Part shown: positions 1 through 9,260 of the stretch, piece by piece
Layout: each line of letters opens with the position of its first letter
Position numbering within the stretch: the first letter of the stretch is position 1
The notes under the pieces: model-generated
The model's database searches: none
Seen by the model: only the letters and a program-made list of their open reading frames with translations
Told to the model about the DNA's origin: nothing
Translations under genes and position numbers: made by a program
Assembly: GCF_000820225.1 (NCBI RefSeq)
Contig: NZ_CDDK01000018.1
Span: 248,001-312,000 of the forward strand
DNA length: 64,000 nt
Direction of reading: 5' to 3'
DNA from: Aeromonas veronii bv. veronii
Lineage (GTDB): Bacteria > Pseudomonadota > Gammaproteobacteria > Enterobacterales > Aeromonadaceae

Positions 1-1082
1 ATGCTCTGTTTCACATCCATATAGTGGACCGCCTTGATCGGAGTCTCCTGCGTCAGTAGCTTGCCAAGATAGGCCGACACCGCCGGATTATCGCGGCACT
101 CGGTGGGGGCGATAATGGCCATCTCGCCGCTCGGCATGGTGAGGATCTGGGTGTTGAACAGGTAGGATTTCACCGCATCCAGCACGGATACCTCGGCGGT
201 TGGCACTTCGATAAAGTGCAAATTCCCCTCGCCAAACTTGCCGCGGATCTCGGTCAGTACCGCTTCGGTGTTGAGGAACGCTTGCTGGTGGAAGAAGAGC
301 ACGTTCTGGTTGCCCACCGCGATCACATCGTTATGGAATACCCCCTGATCGATCACCTCCGGGTTTTGCTGAATAAACACCACGCTCTCCTCGCCAAGGC
401 CATGCAGGCGGGCGATGGCCTGGCTTGCCTCCAGGGTCTGGCGGGCCGGATAGCGCTTCGGCGCCGGGCGGGAGTAGTCAAAGGCGCTGCGGCCATAGAC
501 AAACAGCTCGACCCCCGCCTCGCCATAGGCGCGGCAGAGGCGGGTGTGGTTGGCTGCCCCCTCATCGCCGAAGTGGTCATTCTCCGGCAGATGGAGGTGG
601 TGGCTGAAGTGGCGATCATTGTTGAACACGGCGCGCAGGATGCGACCTGTAACGTCCGGCTCCAGAGAGCGGTGAAACTTGTTGGTCAGGTTGGCGGGGG
701 TGAAGTGAATGCGGCCATCCTGGGTATCGGCACTGGGAGAGACGGTGGCGGCATTGGCGGTCCACATGCTGGAGGCTGAATAGCAGGCAGCCAGTATGGC
801 AGGAGCCTGTTTGGCGGCCTGCTCCAGCACCCGGGCATCGTTGCCGGTGAAGCCGAGGCGGCGCAGGGTGGCGAGATCGGGACGCTCTTGTGGCGCCAGT
901 ACCCCCTGGGTCATGCCAAGCTCGGTCAGCGCCTTCATCTTGCGCAGCCCCTGCTTGGCGGCCTCTTTCGGATTGGAAGCCTCCTGGGCATTGCTCTGGG
1001 AGGCAACGTTGCCGTAGGAGAGGCCGGCATAGTTATGAGTCGGGCCGACCAGACCGTCGAAATTGACCTCGAAGTGCTTCAT
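1..1082 (-). CDS. astB: N-succinylarginine dihydrolase, 3' end beyond the window
   Basis: Second enzyme of the arginine succinyltransferase (AST) pathway. It hydrolyses N2-succinylarginine to succinylornithine, CO2 and ammonia in the cytoplasm. The start codon at 1080-1082 opens with [20 protein letters not shown], the conserved AstB N-terminus that carries the guanidine-binding [10 protein letters not shown] segment. The frame stays open to base 1, giving 360 codons. The family is about 440-450 residues, so roughly the last 85 residues lie outside the window. No other ast gene is visible on this side, so the gene is either the 5' end of a transcript or preceded by nothing from the pathway. 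Identity is firm; the missing C-terminal catalytic residues could not be checked. Confidence 0.93.
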   Translation of the reverse strand, partial: MKHFEVNFDGLVGPTHNYAGLSYGNVASQSNAQEASNPKEAAKQGLRKMKALTELGMTQGVLAPQERPDLATLRRLGFTGNDARVLEQAAKQAPAILAACYSASSMWTANAATVSPSADTQDGRIHFTPANLTNKFHRSLEPDVTGRILRAVFNNDRHFSHHLHLPENDHFGDEGAANHTRLCRAYGEAGVELFVYGRSAFDYSRPAPKRYPARQTLEASQAIARLHGLGEESVVFIQQNPEVIDQGVFHNDVIAVGNQNVLFFHQQAFLNTEAVLTEIRGKFGEGNLHFIEVPTAEVSVLDAVKSYLFNTQILTMPSGEMAIIAPTECRDNPAVSAYLGKLLTQETPIKAVHYMDVKQS

Positions 1083-1352
1083 TGAGTACATCCTTTCGAT
1101 TTTTATGATGGGTAGCGGTTCCTTCCGCGCACAATGCGTCGGGGTTGGGCCATTATAAAGAGATTTTATGTTTTTGTAACAAGCCGGTAACCAGCAGACG
1201 TTTTTATGTCGTTTCAGATATAAAAAGAGGGGCGGTATGGCAGAAAATTGAAAAAGCGGTTGCGTCCGGCCTGTTGCCTTCGCATTAATAAATAAAGAAG
1301 CAATAAAAGAAGCCGTGTGGTTAGGGCTGGTCAGGCAAATTTGCTCACAAGA

Positions 1353-1381
1353 TTGCTTTTTCGCGCCAAATCTCTTATACA
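1353..1381 (+). promoter_or_regulatory. probable sigma-70 promoter of topA
   Basis: TTGCTT (1353-1358), 17-base spacer, TATACA (1376-1381), which would start transcription near 1388 and leave a leader of about 50 nt before topA. It lies in the 355-bp astB-topA gap (1083-1437). The rest of that gap is AT-richer than the flanks and shows no gene or convincing operator. Confidence 0.5.
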
Positions 1382-1437
1382 GCCCCACAAAACCGCACAC
1401 CAACCCCGTCGGGTGCAATGAGGATAATAGTTACAGC

Positions 1438-4059
1438 ATGGGCAAATCACTGGTCATAGTGGAGTCTCCGGCCAAGGCCAAGACGATCAACAAATATCTG
1501 GGCAAAGACTACGTGGTGAAATCCAGCGTTGGTCATGTTCGCGATCTGCCCACCAGCGGCAGCGCCAGCACCGAGCCCAAGAAACCTGTCATTCGCGGCA
1601 TCAAGTTGAGCGAATCCGAGAAGGCTGCCAAGGATCGCAAGGCCCTGTTTGCCCGGATGGGTATCAATCCGACCGCTGGCTGGCAGGCTAACTACCAGAT
1701 TTTGCCCGGCAAGGAGAAGGTGGTCAGCGAGTTGCAAAGTCTGGCCGAGAAAGCCGACACCATCTATCTCGCAACCGACTTGGATAGAGAAGGAGAGGCG
1801 ATCGCCTGGCACCTGCGCGAGATCATCGGTGGCGACGACAGCCGCTACAAGCGCGTGGTGTTCAACGAGATCACCAAGAGCGCCATCAAGGAGGCGTTTG
1901 CCCAGCCGTCCGAACTCAATATTGACCGCGTCAATGCCCAGCAGGCCCGTCGTTTCCTCGACCGCGTGGTGGGTTACATGGTCTCCCCGCTGCTGTGGAA
2001 AAAGCTGGCCCGCGGTCTCTCCGCCGGTCGAGTGCAATCCGTTGCGGTGCGTCTCATCGTCGATAAAGAGCGCGAAATCAAGGCGTTCGTACCGGTCGAG
2101 TTCTGGGATCTCAATGCCGACCTGCTGACCGGTGACAAGAGCGATCTGCGGATGGAAGTGGTCAGCCGCAACGGGGCCGACTTCAAGCCGGTGACCCAGG
2201 CCGAGACCTTTGCCGCTGTCGCAGCCCTGGAAGGGGTCGACTACAAGGTGGTGAACCGGGAAGACAAGCCGACCGGCTCCAAGCCGTCCGCGCCGTTTAT
2301 CACCTCTACCCTGCAGCAGGCGGCCTCTACCCGGCTGAGCTTTGGGGTCAAGAAGACCATGATGATGGCCCAGCGTCTCTATGAAGCGGGTTACATCACC
2401 TATATGCGTACCGACTCCACCAACCTCAGCAAAGAGGCGGTTGAGGCGGTGCGTGAATATATCGGCGAGCAGTATGGCGCGGCCTATCTGCCAGCCGAGC
2501 CGAATTTGTATGGCGCCAAGGCCAATGCCCAGGAAGCGCACGAGGCGATCCGTCCCTCCAACGTACAGGTGACTGCCGAGATGCTGGAAGGGATGGAGCC
2601 GGATGCCATGCGTCTGTACGACCTCATCTGGCGTCAGTTCGTGGCCTGCCAGATGACCCCGGCTCAGTACGACTCCTCCACCCTGACCGTCAAGGCGGGC
2701 GAGTTCGAGCTCAAGGCCCGTGGTCGTACCCTGCGCTTCGCCGGTTGGACCAAGGCCCTGCCGCCGATGGGTCGCAAGGGCGAAGATAGTCAGCTGCCTG
2801 CGGTGACCGTGGGCGAGGTGCTGAAGCTGATCAAGCTGGATCCGCGCCAGCACTTCACCAAGCCGCCTGCCCGTTTCACTGAAGCCGCGCTGGTGCGCGA
2901 GCTGGAAAAACGCGGCATCGGCCGTCCGTCTACCTACGCCTCCATCATCTCCACCATCGTTGATCGCGGTTATGTGCGGGTCGAGAGCCGCCGTTTCTTC
3001 GCCGAGAAGATGGGCGAGATTGTCACCGATCGTCTGGTGGAGAACTTCGTCGAGCTGATGAACTACGAGTTCACCGCCAAGATGGAAGACAAGCTCGATG
3101 GCATCGCCGATGGGAGCCTTGAGTGGAAGAAGGTGCTGGACGCCTTCTACGCCGAGTTTACCCAGGAGCTGGAGAAGGCCGACAAGGCGCCTGAAGAGGG
3201 CGGCATGCGTGCCAACCAGATGGTGATGACTGACATCGATTGCCCGGATTGCGGCCGCAAGATGGGTATTCGTACCGCCACCACCGGCGTGTTCCTTGGT
3301 TGCTCCGGCTATGCTTTGCCGCCGAAAGAGCGCTGCAAGAAGACCATCAACCTGGTCTCTGCCGACGAGTTTGTCTCCGCCACTGACGGCGAAGAGGCAG
3401 AAACCGAAGCGCTGCGCGCCAAGCACCGCTGCGGTGTCTGTGGCACTGCGATGGATGCCTACATCATCGATGACAGCCGCAAGCTGCACGTCTGTGGCCG
3501 CAACCCGGATTGCGATGGCTACGAGATCGAGAAGGGCCAGTTCAAGCTCAAGGGCTACGAAGGGCCGAGCATCGAGTGCGACCGTTGCGGAGCCGAGATG
3601 CAGCTCAAGAACGGCCGTTTCGGCAAGTACATGGGCTGCACCAACGAGACCTGCAAGAACACCCGCAAGATCCTGAAAAACGGCGACATCGCGCCGCCGA
3701 AGGAGGATCCGGTGCCGCTGCCGGAGCTCAAGTGCACCCAGTCCGATGCTCACTTTGTGCTGCGTGACGGGGCTGCCGGTCTGTTCCTGGCTGCCAGCAA
3801 CTTCCCCAAATCCCGCGAGACCCGCGCGCCGCTGGTGGAAGAGCTCAAGCGCTTCAAGGATCGCATCTCCGCCAAGCACAAGTATCTGGCCGGTGCCCCG
3901 CTCACCGATCCGGACGGCAACCCCGCTATCGTGCGCTTCAGTCGCAAGACCAAGGAGCAGTACGTGATGAGCGAGGTCAACGGCAAGGCGACCGGTTGGA
4001 CCGCTCACTACGACAACGGTACCTGGCAAGAGAGTTTGCCAAAGGCTAAAAAAGCCTGA
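1438..4059 (+). CDS. topA: DNA topoisomerase I (type IA)
   Basis: Relaxes negative supercoils by a single-strand break and passage mechanism. The product has 873 residues (E. coli 865). The TOPRIM domain opens the protein ([16 protein letters not shown]). The catalytic tyrosine is Tyr322 in the ITYMRTDST motif. Three C-terminal Cys4 zinc-ribbon modules follow ([16 protein letters not shown] and CDRCGAEM are their first halves), then a zinc-ribbon-like tail. The frame is open from 1315, but the 41 upstream codons have no family similarity, so the ATG at 1438 ([10 protein letters not shown]) is taken as start; a GAGGA sequence lies a little far upstream. A strong hairpin terminator follows directly. 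Confidence 0.97.
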   Translation: MGKSLVIVESPAKAKTINKYLGKDYVVKSSVGHVRDLPTSGSASTEPKKPVIRGIKLSESEKAAKDRKALFARMGINPTAGWQANYQILPGKEKVVSELQSLAEKADTIYLATDLDREGEAIAWHLREIIGGDDSRYKRVVFNEITKSAIKEAFAQPSELNIDRVNAQQARRFLDRVVGYMVSPLLWKKLARGLSAGRVQSVAVRLIVDKEREIKAFVPVEFWDLNADLLTGDKSDLRMEVVSRNGADFKPVTQAETFAAVAALEGVDYKVVNREDKPTGSKPSAPFITSTLQQAASTRLSFGVKKTMMMAQRLYEAGYITYMRTDSTNLSKEAVEAVREYIGEQYGAAYLPAEPNLYGAKANAQEAHEAIRPSNVQVTAEMLEGMEPDAMRLYDLIWRQFVACQMTPAQYDSSTLTVKAGEFELKARGRTLRFAGWTKALPPMGRKGEDSQLPAVTVGEVLKLIKLDPRQHFTKPPARFTEAALVRELEKRGIGRPSTYASIISTIVDRGYVRVESRRFFAEKMGEIVTDRLVENFVELMNYEFTAKMEDKLDGIADGSLEWKKVLDAFYAEFTQELEKADKAPEEGGMRANQMVMTDIDCPDCGRKMGIRTATTGVFLGCSGYALPPKERCKKTINLVSADEFVSATDGEEAETEALRAKHRCGVCGTAMDAYIIDDSRKLHVCGRNPDCDGYEIEKGQFKLKGYEGPSIECDRCGAEMQLKNGRFGKYMGCTNETCKNTRKILKNGDIAPPKEDPVPLPELKCTQSDAHFVLRDGAAGLFLAASNFPKSRETRAPLVEELKRFKDRISAKHKYLAGAPLTDPDGNPAIVRFSRKTKEQYVMSEVNGKATGWTAHYDNGTWQESLPKAKKA

Positions 4060-4061
4060 TG

Positions 4062-4090
4062 AAAAGAGGCCCCGACAAGGGGCCTCTTTG
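4062..4090 (+). terminator. intrinsic terminator of topA
   Basis: Ten-base-pair stem AAGAGGCCCC / GGGGCCTCTT with a GACAA loop, three bases after the topA stop and ending in a short T run. Confidence 0.8.
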
Positions 4091-4167
4091 CTTATGGATA
4101 GCGGTATACTGAGACAGCTGCAAGGAGTGCAGCTGTCGTCAATCGCGAAGTAGACAAGGAGGTTGAG

Positions 4168-4332
4168 ATGGAGATTAACGAGATCCGGCCGGGTATGAGC
4201 TGCATGACCCGGGAAGGGGCGGCCTATGTGCTGGAGGTGGACCGGCAGAGCCTGCTGGTGCTGCTGCAGCGTGCGGATGAGACCATACCGGTGCAGGTGC
4301 GCAGCGACGAGATCCTGGCGCCGCTGGAGTGA
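4168..4332 (+). CDS. small uncharacterised protein, 54 residues
   Basis: I do not recognise this protein. The ATG at 4168 is preceded at good spacing by AAGGAGGT, one of the best Shine-Dalgarno sequences in the window, which is the main reason for calling it. The sequence is acidic and soluble (MEINEIRPGMSCMTREG at the start, ending DEILAPLE), with alternating hydrophobic residues that suggest a small beta-barrel; the RPGM...Y.VL.V pattern recalls SH3/KOW-like folds, but this is only an impression. It sits between the topA terminator and the convergent alkyltransferase-like gene, ending 16 bases from the latter's stop, so it is probably monocistronic. Confidence 0.65.
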   Translation: MEINEIRPGMSCMTREGAAYVLEVDRQSLLVLLQRADETIPVQVRSDEILAPLE

Positions 4333-4348
4333 TCCGGCTGTGATCCGC

Positions 4349-4705
4349 TCAAAACGGCAGTAGAAAAAGCAGCTCGGCCAGATCGGGCTGCCATTGCCAC
4401 TCCTTCATTCTGACCCGCCCACCGATCACCACGACCCCTTCTTGCTGCAGGCGTCCCGTCTGTTCGGCAAAGCTTGGCGATCCTTTCGGTAACGAGATGG
4501 TGCCCGCCGCGCTCAGCACCCGATGCCACGGCAGTACCTTGTCGGTTTCCCGCAGCACCTTGCCCACCAGTCTTGCCCGTCCGGGCAACCCGGCCAGATC
4601 GGCCACCTGACCATAGCTGACCACCCGGCCTGCCGGGATCAGGGCGATGATCGCTTCGATACGGGCCGTTTTGTTCAATGGGGATGGACTTGGTTCAATG
4701 CTCAT
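4349..4705 (-). CDS. alkyltransferase-like protein (MGMT/ATL family)
   Basis: Cytoplasmic DNA-repair protein of 118 residues resembling the C-terminal domain of O6-methylguanine-DNA methyltransferase. The N-terminal part carries the winged helix (IPAGRVVSYGQVADLAGLPG). The active-site motif reads PWHRV instead of PCHRV, so the alkyl-accepting cysteine is replaced by tryptophan. This is the hallmark of ATL proteins (E. coli YbaZ type), which bind O6-alkylguanine without repairing it and pass the lesion to nucleotide excision repair. The length fits bacterial ATLs. It is convergent with the 54-residue protein and follows the terminator of the chemoreceptor gene, so it probably has its own promoter. 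Confidence 0.9.
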   Translation of the reverse strand: MSIEPSPSPLNKTARIEAIIALIPAGRVVSYGQVADLAGLPGRARLVGKVLRETDKVLPWHRVLSAAGTISLPKGSPSFAEQTGRLQQEGVVVIGGRVRMKEWQWQPDLAELLFLLPF

Positions 4706-4719
4706 AAACCCGATTCGTC

Positions 4720-4755
4720 AAAAACAACAGAAGCGCCATTGTGGCGCTTCTGTCA
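4720..4755 (-). terminator. intrinsic terminator of the PAS chemoreceptor gene
   Basis: Eleven-base-pair perfect stem (4728-4738 with 4742-4752) with a 3-base loop, followed on the minus strand by a T-rich tract, just downstream of the chemoreceptor stop at 4772. Confidence 0.8.
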
Positions 4756-4771
4756 TGAGGCTGGCAATGAT

Positions 4772-6325
4772 TCAGCCGAAGGTCTGGCTAAGCCCCTTCA
4801 GTTGCTTGGCCCGTTCCAGCAGAGCCTGACTGGAGTAATCGACATCCAGCATCTTCTGACTGTTGGCGTGGGAGTATGCGGATATCTGGTGGATGCTGCG
4901 GCTGATCTCCTCCACGACCGCTTGTTGCTGCTCAGCAGCGGTGGCGATCTGGGTGGAGTGTTCGGTGACCAGCTCTATCTCTGCCAGCACGGTATGGAGG
5001 CTGCTGGCGCCCTGGCGGGTCATCTCGGCACATGCGCGGGTCTGTTGCAGGTTCTCCTGCATCATCCCCTTCCAGCGTCCCAGAGTGTGCTGGATCTGCT
5101 TGATGCTGCCCTGGATCTGCTCGGTCGCCTTGTGGGTGCGGGTCGACAGGGTACGCACCTCGTCGGCGACCACCGCAAAACCACGGCCCTGCTCCCCGGC
5201 GCGAGCGGCTTCGATGGCCGCGTTGAGGGCCAGCAGGTTAGTCTGCTCGGCGATGCCCTGGATCTCGCCCATGACACTGCCAATCCGTTCGGATTCACTG
5301 GCGAGCTCTACCGCCGAGTTGAACGCCAGCTCTGCCTGTTTGGCGAGCTGTTCGATCTGTTGCTCGGTCTGGTTCAACTGCTGGTTGGTTTGTTCACAAC
5401 GATTGCGAGCTTCGTTGACCTGACCGTTGGAGTCCTGAATGTTGCGGGCGATCTCGTGAGCTGTGTTGGCCATCTGAGTCATGGCCGTAGCCATCTGCTG
5501 GGTCTGGGCATCTTGCTCGTTGATATCGAGACAGGCTTGATGAGAGGCCTGCTTCAGATTGATGGCCAGGGTTTGCAGAGGTGCCGTGGCATCGTTGATC
5601 CGCCCCAACACGGTTCGGATGCGGGCCTGCAGCATCTTGATATGAAAATCGGCAATGGCGCCGGGGTTGTCACCGGAGTAGACCAGCCGGGTCAGACTGT
5701 CATATTCACGGCCCAGTCTCTGCAGATAGTGGGGCAGGGCAAAGAGCTCGCGCCAGTAGGCTCCGCCAATAAGCAACAGGGGCAGCAGCATCAGCAGGAC
5801 GGTCATGGCCCCTTGACTGGCGAAGGTCCAGCCCATCAGGCCGAGCAGCAGCAGGGTAATGGCCGGGGTGCGTACTTTGGCAAGAGAGGGGAGGTTGCTG
5901 CTGTTGCCGCGCTCGGCCTTGAGCAGTGCCTGGTAGGTCTGAGCGGCGATGCGCTTGAATTGGGGCTCGGGCTTGCAGCGTACCGACTGGTAGCCGCTGA
6001 TCCTGTTGCCTTCATAGATGGGGGTCACATAGGCATCTACCCAGTAGTAACGGCCATCCTTGCAGCGGTTTTTTACCATACCGCGCCAGGGTTTGCCCTC
6101 CTTGAGGCGGGCCCAGAGATCGGCGAAGGCGGCCTTGGGCATGTCGGGGTGGCGTACCAGATTGTGGTTGTGTCCCACCAGTTCATCGACCTGGTAGCCT
6201 GCGATTTCGCAAAAGGCCGGGTTGGCGTAGGTGATCACCCCGCGCAGGTCAGTGGTGGAGACCAGTTGTACGTCGGCAGGAAACTCCACTTCGCTATCTA
6301 GGGTATGGACGTCTCTGCGGGCCAT
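4772..6325 (-). CDS. Aer-like PAS-domain methyl-accepting chemotaxis protein
   Basis: Chemoreceptor of 517 residues. A single N-terminal PAS domain (about residues 15-120, with the [22 protein letters not shown] and [11 protein letters not shown] segments typical of Aer) is followed by a hydrophobic membrane hairpin (about 150-190) and a cytoplasmic signalling domain. The kinase-control tip is present ([24 protein letters not shown] split over about 350-375). Aer-type PAS domains bind FAD and report redox or energy state, so an energy-taxis role is inferred from architecture; FAD binding is not proven by sequence. It is monocistronic with its own terminator and lies divergently from nothing: the 212 bases upstream separate it from the end of the chitin operon. 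Confidence 0.88.
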   Translation of the reverse strand: MARRDVHTLDSEVEFPADVQLVSTTDLRGVITYANPAFCEIAGYQVDELVGHNHNLVRHPDMPKAAFADLWARLKEGKPWRGMVKNRCKDGRYYWVDAYVTPIYEGNRISGYQSVRCKPEPQFKRIAAQTYQALLKAERGNSSNLPSLAKVRTPAITLLLLGLMGWTFASQGAMTVLLMLLPLLLIGGAYWRELFALPHYLQRLGREYDSLTRLVYSGDNPGAIADFHIKMLQARIRTVLGRINDATAPLQTLAINLKQASHQACLDINEQDAQTQQMATAMTQMANTAHEIARNIQDSNGQVNEARNRCEQTNQQLNQTEQQIEQLAKQAELAFNSAVELASESERIGSVMGEIQGIAEQTNLLALNAAIEAARAGEQGRGFAVVADEVRTLSTRTHKATEQIQGSIKQIQHTLGRWKGMMQENLQQTRACAEMTRQGASSLHTVLAEIELVTEHSTQIATAAEQQQAVVEEISRSIHQISAYSHANSQKMLDVDYSSQALLERAKQLKGLSQTFG

Positions 6326-6496
6326 AGGAATACGCTCCGATGTTCTTGTTGATAATGTTGTCGTTGTTATTGTGGCAGATCTGGAGGTGGCCGCAGGCTC
6401 GCGCCAACAGGAGGCAGACCAGCTTCATTGGGGGCTGGATTTTGCCAATAATGGCGGATGAATGGTAGGGGGAAGTTGATGTTTTGTTGGTTAATC

Positions 6497-6524
6497 GTAA
6501 AAAAGGCGGCCAATTGGCCGCCAA
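6497..6524 (-). terminator. intrinsic terminator of the chitin-oligosaccharide operon
   Basis: Perfect palindrome GGCGGCC-AATT-GGCCGCC (6505-6522) followed on the minus strand by a run of six T, 15 bases past the stop of the hexosaminidase gene. Confidence 0.85.
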
Positions 6525-6537
6525 AGTAGAGACAACA

Positions 6538-8403
6538 TTACCTCTGTGGCATCCGGTAGCGCACCTGCAACTGATCGAGGATCTGCAGCTGACCCGGCAG
6601 GCGGGCGGCGAAGTGCTCCCAGCCCTTGTGGGCGGGATCGCTCCAGGCCACCTCGGCCGTGGCCAGCATACGCGGGAACAACATGTAGTCGAGACGATCA
6701 CGGCTGGTGATCAATTCTGACCACAAGGGGCTCAGCACCCCGAGGATGTTATCGTTGGCATGGAAATCGGCTGGGGCAGGATCGCAAGCATAAACCTGCT
6801 CCAGATTGAGGGTCCCCGCCCAGTAGAGGCCGGGTTCATGAATATCGGCGCTCCAGGCCAGATCCAGATAGAGGAACTGGGCGGGCGCCATCACCACCGG
6901 ATAACCGGCTGCGGCAGCGTCCAGCCCCGCCTGAAAGCTGGTCCAGGCACAGATGGCTGCTTTGCGGCTCACCTTGTCGCCATGCAGGATCTCCTCCCAG
7001 CCGATCATCTGTTTGCCTCTGGCGGCCAGATAGCGCTGGCAGTGGCGCAGCAGATGGCCCTGCAGCTCGCGGCAGTCGGCGTAGCCCTGCTCGACCATCA
7101 GTTGCTGGCAGGCGGGGCTGTCGGTCCAGACCCCGGTCGGCACCTCGTCCCCCCCCATGTGGATCTGCGGGCCGGGAAAGAGCTCGCATACCTCGTCCAG
7201 CACCGCCTCCAGGAAGCGGTAGGTGCCGGGCAGGGCGGGGTTGAGCACGTTGTCATCGAAATGCTGGACCGAGCGGTAGCGGGAGTGATCCTCCGTTTCG
7301 ATCAGCAACTCGGGCAGCGCCTTGATGGCGGCGTGGCAGTGGCCCGGGATGTCGATCTCGGGAATGACGGTGATGCCGAGCTCACTGGCATAGCTCACCA
7401 GCTCCTTCACCTCGCTCTGGGTGTAGTAGCCGCCATAGGGTTCGGCACCGCCGCTGAGCTGGGGGTCGATCGCCAGATTATGGCCGCGCCAGGCACCCAC
7501 GTCGGTCAGCTCCGGAAAGGCCTTGATCTCGAGTCGCCACCCCTCGTCATCGGTCAGATGCCAGTGGAAGCGGTTGAACTTGTAGAGGCTCATCAGCTTG
7601 AGCAGGCGCTTGATGGTTGCCGGAGTGTGGAAGTGGCGGGCGCAGTCGAGAAAAATGCCGCGAAAGCCAAAGCGCGGGGCATCCTCCAGCGTGACGCAGG
7701 GCAGGCTCTCCCCATGTTGCAGATACCACTGGGCCAGCGTCACCAGCCCATGACGCCAGCCCGCTTCGTCGGCGGCGGCAATCACCACCTCCTGCGGCGT
7801 GATGGTGAGTTGGTAGGCTTCGGGTGCCAGTTTGGCCTCGGTCAGCCGGATTTCAGCGTCGTGATCCTGCTCCAGTGCCAGCGACGTCAGCTCGTTGAAG
7901 TGGGCCAGCAGCTTCGGCACATCGTGAGGGGCGCTGACATGAGCCCGCTCGGCCAGCCTGAAGTTCCCCTCCAGTAGTACCAGATGGGCCGGTTGCGGCA
8001 CGATTCCGGGCAGAGGCTCGACATCAGGCAGGTCGGGGCGGGCTACCGGCGGGTTCTCCAGTCCGAGATCCTGAGCTGCCAGCGTCACTGGCAGCAGTTG
8101 GGCACCTGTGGTCGCCTCCGGCAAGCTGAGGAAAAAGCCCTGCGGCATGTCGGAGAGCTTCTTGATGGGGGTCTGGCGGCAGCAAAAGCGCAGCTCGCAG
8201 CTGCCAGTTTTTGGGACAATCACCTTGTAGCTGCCGCTCTGGCGCTCCAGCTCGCCCCCTTGCAAGGAGTCGGGGTCGATATGGCGAGCCAGACAGAAGT
8301 GCAGCTTCCACCGGGTATCCGGCATGCGGGAGAGGGTGAAGGTGAACCAGACATCCTCGCCGTCACGTCGGGCGACCTGGGTGTGGATCAGGGGTGTAGA
8401 CAT
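6538..8403 (-). CDS. beta-N-acetylhexosaminidase, GH20
   Basis: Removes terminal GlcNAc from chitin oligosaccharides. The product has 621 residues without a signal peptide, so it probably acts in the cytoplasm on imported chitobiose or its derivatives. An N-terminal GH20b-type domain (to about residue 155) precedes the barrel (RGIFLDCARHFHTPATIK, WHLTDDEGWRLE). The catalytic pair is Asp419-Glu420 in HMGGDEVP, used in substrate-assisted catalysis. It is the last gene of the operon; its start overlaps the end of the kinase gene by 16 bases, implying translational coupling. The order hexosaminidase-kinase-GH9-transporter equals that of the Vibrio chitin utilisation operon (VC0613-VC0620). Confidence 0.93.
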   Translation of the reverse strand: MSTPLIHTQVARRDGEDVWFTFTLSRMPDTRWKLHFCLARHIDPDSLQGGELERQSGSYKVIVPKTGSCELRFCCRQTPIKKLSDMPQGFFLSLPEATTGAQLLPVTLAAQDLGLENPPVARPDLPDVEPLPGIVPQPAHLVLLEGNFRLAERAHVSAPHDVPKLLAHFNELTSLALEQDHDAEIRLTEAKLAPEAYQLTITPQEVVIAAADEAGWRHGLVTLAQWYLQHGESLPCVTLEDAPRFGFRGIFLDCARHFHTPATIKRLLKLMSLYKFNRFHWHLTDDEGWRLEIKAFPELTDVGAWRGHNLAIDPQLSGGAEPYGGYYTQSEVKELVSYASELGITVIPEIDIPGHCHAAIKALPELLIETEDHSRYRSVQHFDDNVLNPALPGTYRFLEAVLDEVCELFPGPQIHMGGDEVPTGVWTDSPACQQLMVEQGYADCRELQGHLLRHCQRYLAARGKQMIGWEEILHGDKVSRKAAICAWTSFQAGLDAAAAGYPVVMAPAQFLYLDLAWSADIHEPGLYWAGTLNLEQVYACDPAPADFHANDNILGVLSPLWSELITSRDRLDYMLFPRMLATAEVAWSDPAHKGWEHFAARLPGQLQILDQLQVRYRMPQR

Positions 8404-9260
8404 GGAAAATCCTCTGATTGGGCAAACAGGATGGCGCCATCGAGCGCATCTGCCTGGGGGGGGATCAGGTTGAGCTGGCCGAGACGGGGAGCGAGGCGGG
8501 TGCCAATCCCCCCCAGCAGGGCGATTTGTCTGGCTCCGAGCTGGGTCATCCCCTCCAGCAGGATCCGCAGCTGTTCGCAGGTTTCGTCCAGCAGCTGATT
8601 GGCGAGCTCGTCGCCATCGCTGGCGGCATCGAACACCCAGGGGGCAAAGTGGCCATAGTCCGCCGGAATGGCGCGGGCGGCCCAGCGTACCACCTCGGCC
8701 TGATCCCGCTTGAAGCGGTCCATCAAGCGGATGGCTAGGGTGCTGGGGGGCAGAATGCCGTCGTGGCAGAGCAGGGATTGCTGGATGGCGCGCAGCCCCA
8801 GCCAGGCGCCGCTGCCTATGTCTGAAATGGGGAAGCCGCGGCCGGAGCAGGTGCGGATCTGCCCCTCCTGATAGATCAGCCCCACCGAGCCGGTACCGGC
8901 GATCAGGATGGCCCCCTCACGGCCACCAAAGGCGCCGAGGCAGGCACCGAAGGCATCGGAGGTGAGCCTGACGCTGGCAAAGGGGAAGGGCATCTCGAGC
9001 AGGGCGTGATAGCAGTCGGCCAGCTCGGCGGAGGCGAGCGCCAGCCCGACCCCCATCTGCTGTTCACTCTCGATAGCGATCCCGGCGGCAAGGCGGGCGC
9101 TGGCGATGGCGGCCAGCACATTGGCGTGGGCATGGGGGATGCCCAGCTCCAGATTGGAGCCGGCCGCGCGCCCCTCTCCGAGCAGCTTGCCCGCCCGATC
9201 TCGAATGCGGGCGCGGGTGTGGGTGCCCCCGCCATCGACGCCTACCCAGAACTCAATCAT
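8388..9260 (-). CDS. BadF/BadG-type amino-sugar kinase
   Basis: ATP-dependent sugar kinase of 290 residues. The phosphate-binding motif VGVDGGGTHTRARI is at the N-terminus and the second phosphate loop is AILIAGTGSVGLIY (about 115-130). Proteins at this place in Vibrio chitin operons phosphorylate glucosamine or GlcNAc released from chitin oligosaccharides; which one is used here cannot be told from sequence. The start at 9260 is chosen over an upstream Met because GGGAGGT lies six bases before it. It overlaps the GH9 gene by 8 bases and the hexosaminidase gene by 16, so it is part of the same transcript. Confidence 0.88.
   Translation of the reverse strand: MIEFWVGVDGGGTHTRARIRDRAGKLLGEGRAAGSNLELGIPHAHANVLAAIASARLAAGIAIESEQQMGVGLALASAELADCYHALLEMPFPFASVRLTSDAFGACLGAFGGREGAILIAGTGSVGLIYQEGQIRTCSGRGFPISDIGSGAWLGLRAIQQSLLCHDGILPPSTLAIRLMDRFKRDQAEVVRWAARAIPADYGHFAPWVFDAASDGDELANQLLDETCEQLRILLEGMTQLGARQIALLGGIGTRLAPRLGQLNLIPPQADALDGAILFAQSEDFPCLHP

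Noticed and set aside
1447-4029. An 860-codon open frame antisense to topA
   Set aside because: Its composition follows the codon-position bias of topA read backwards, it has no family motif or ribosome site, and topA is certain.
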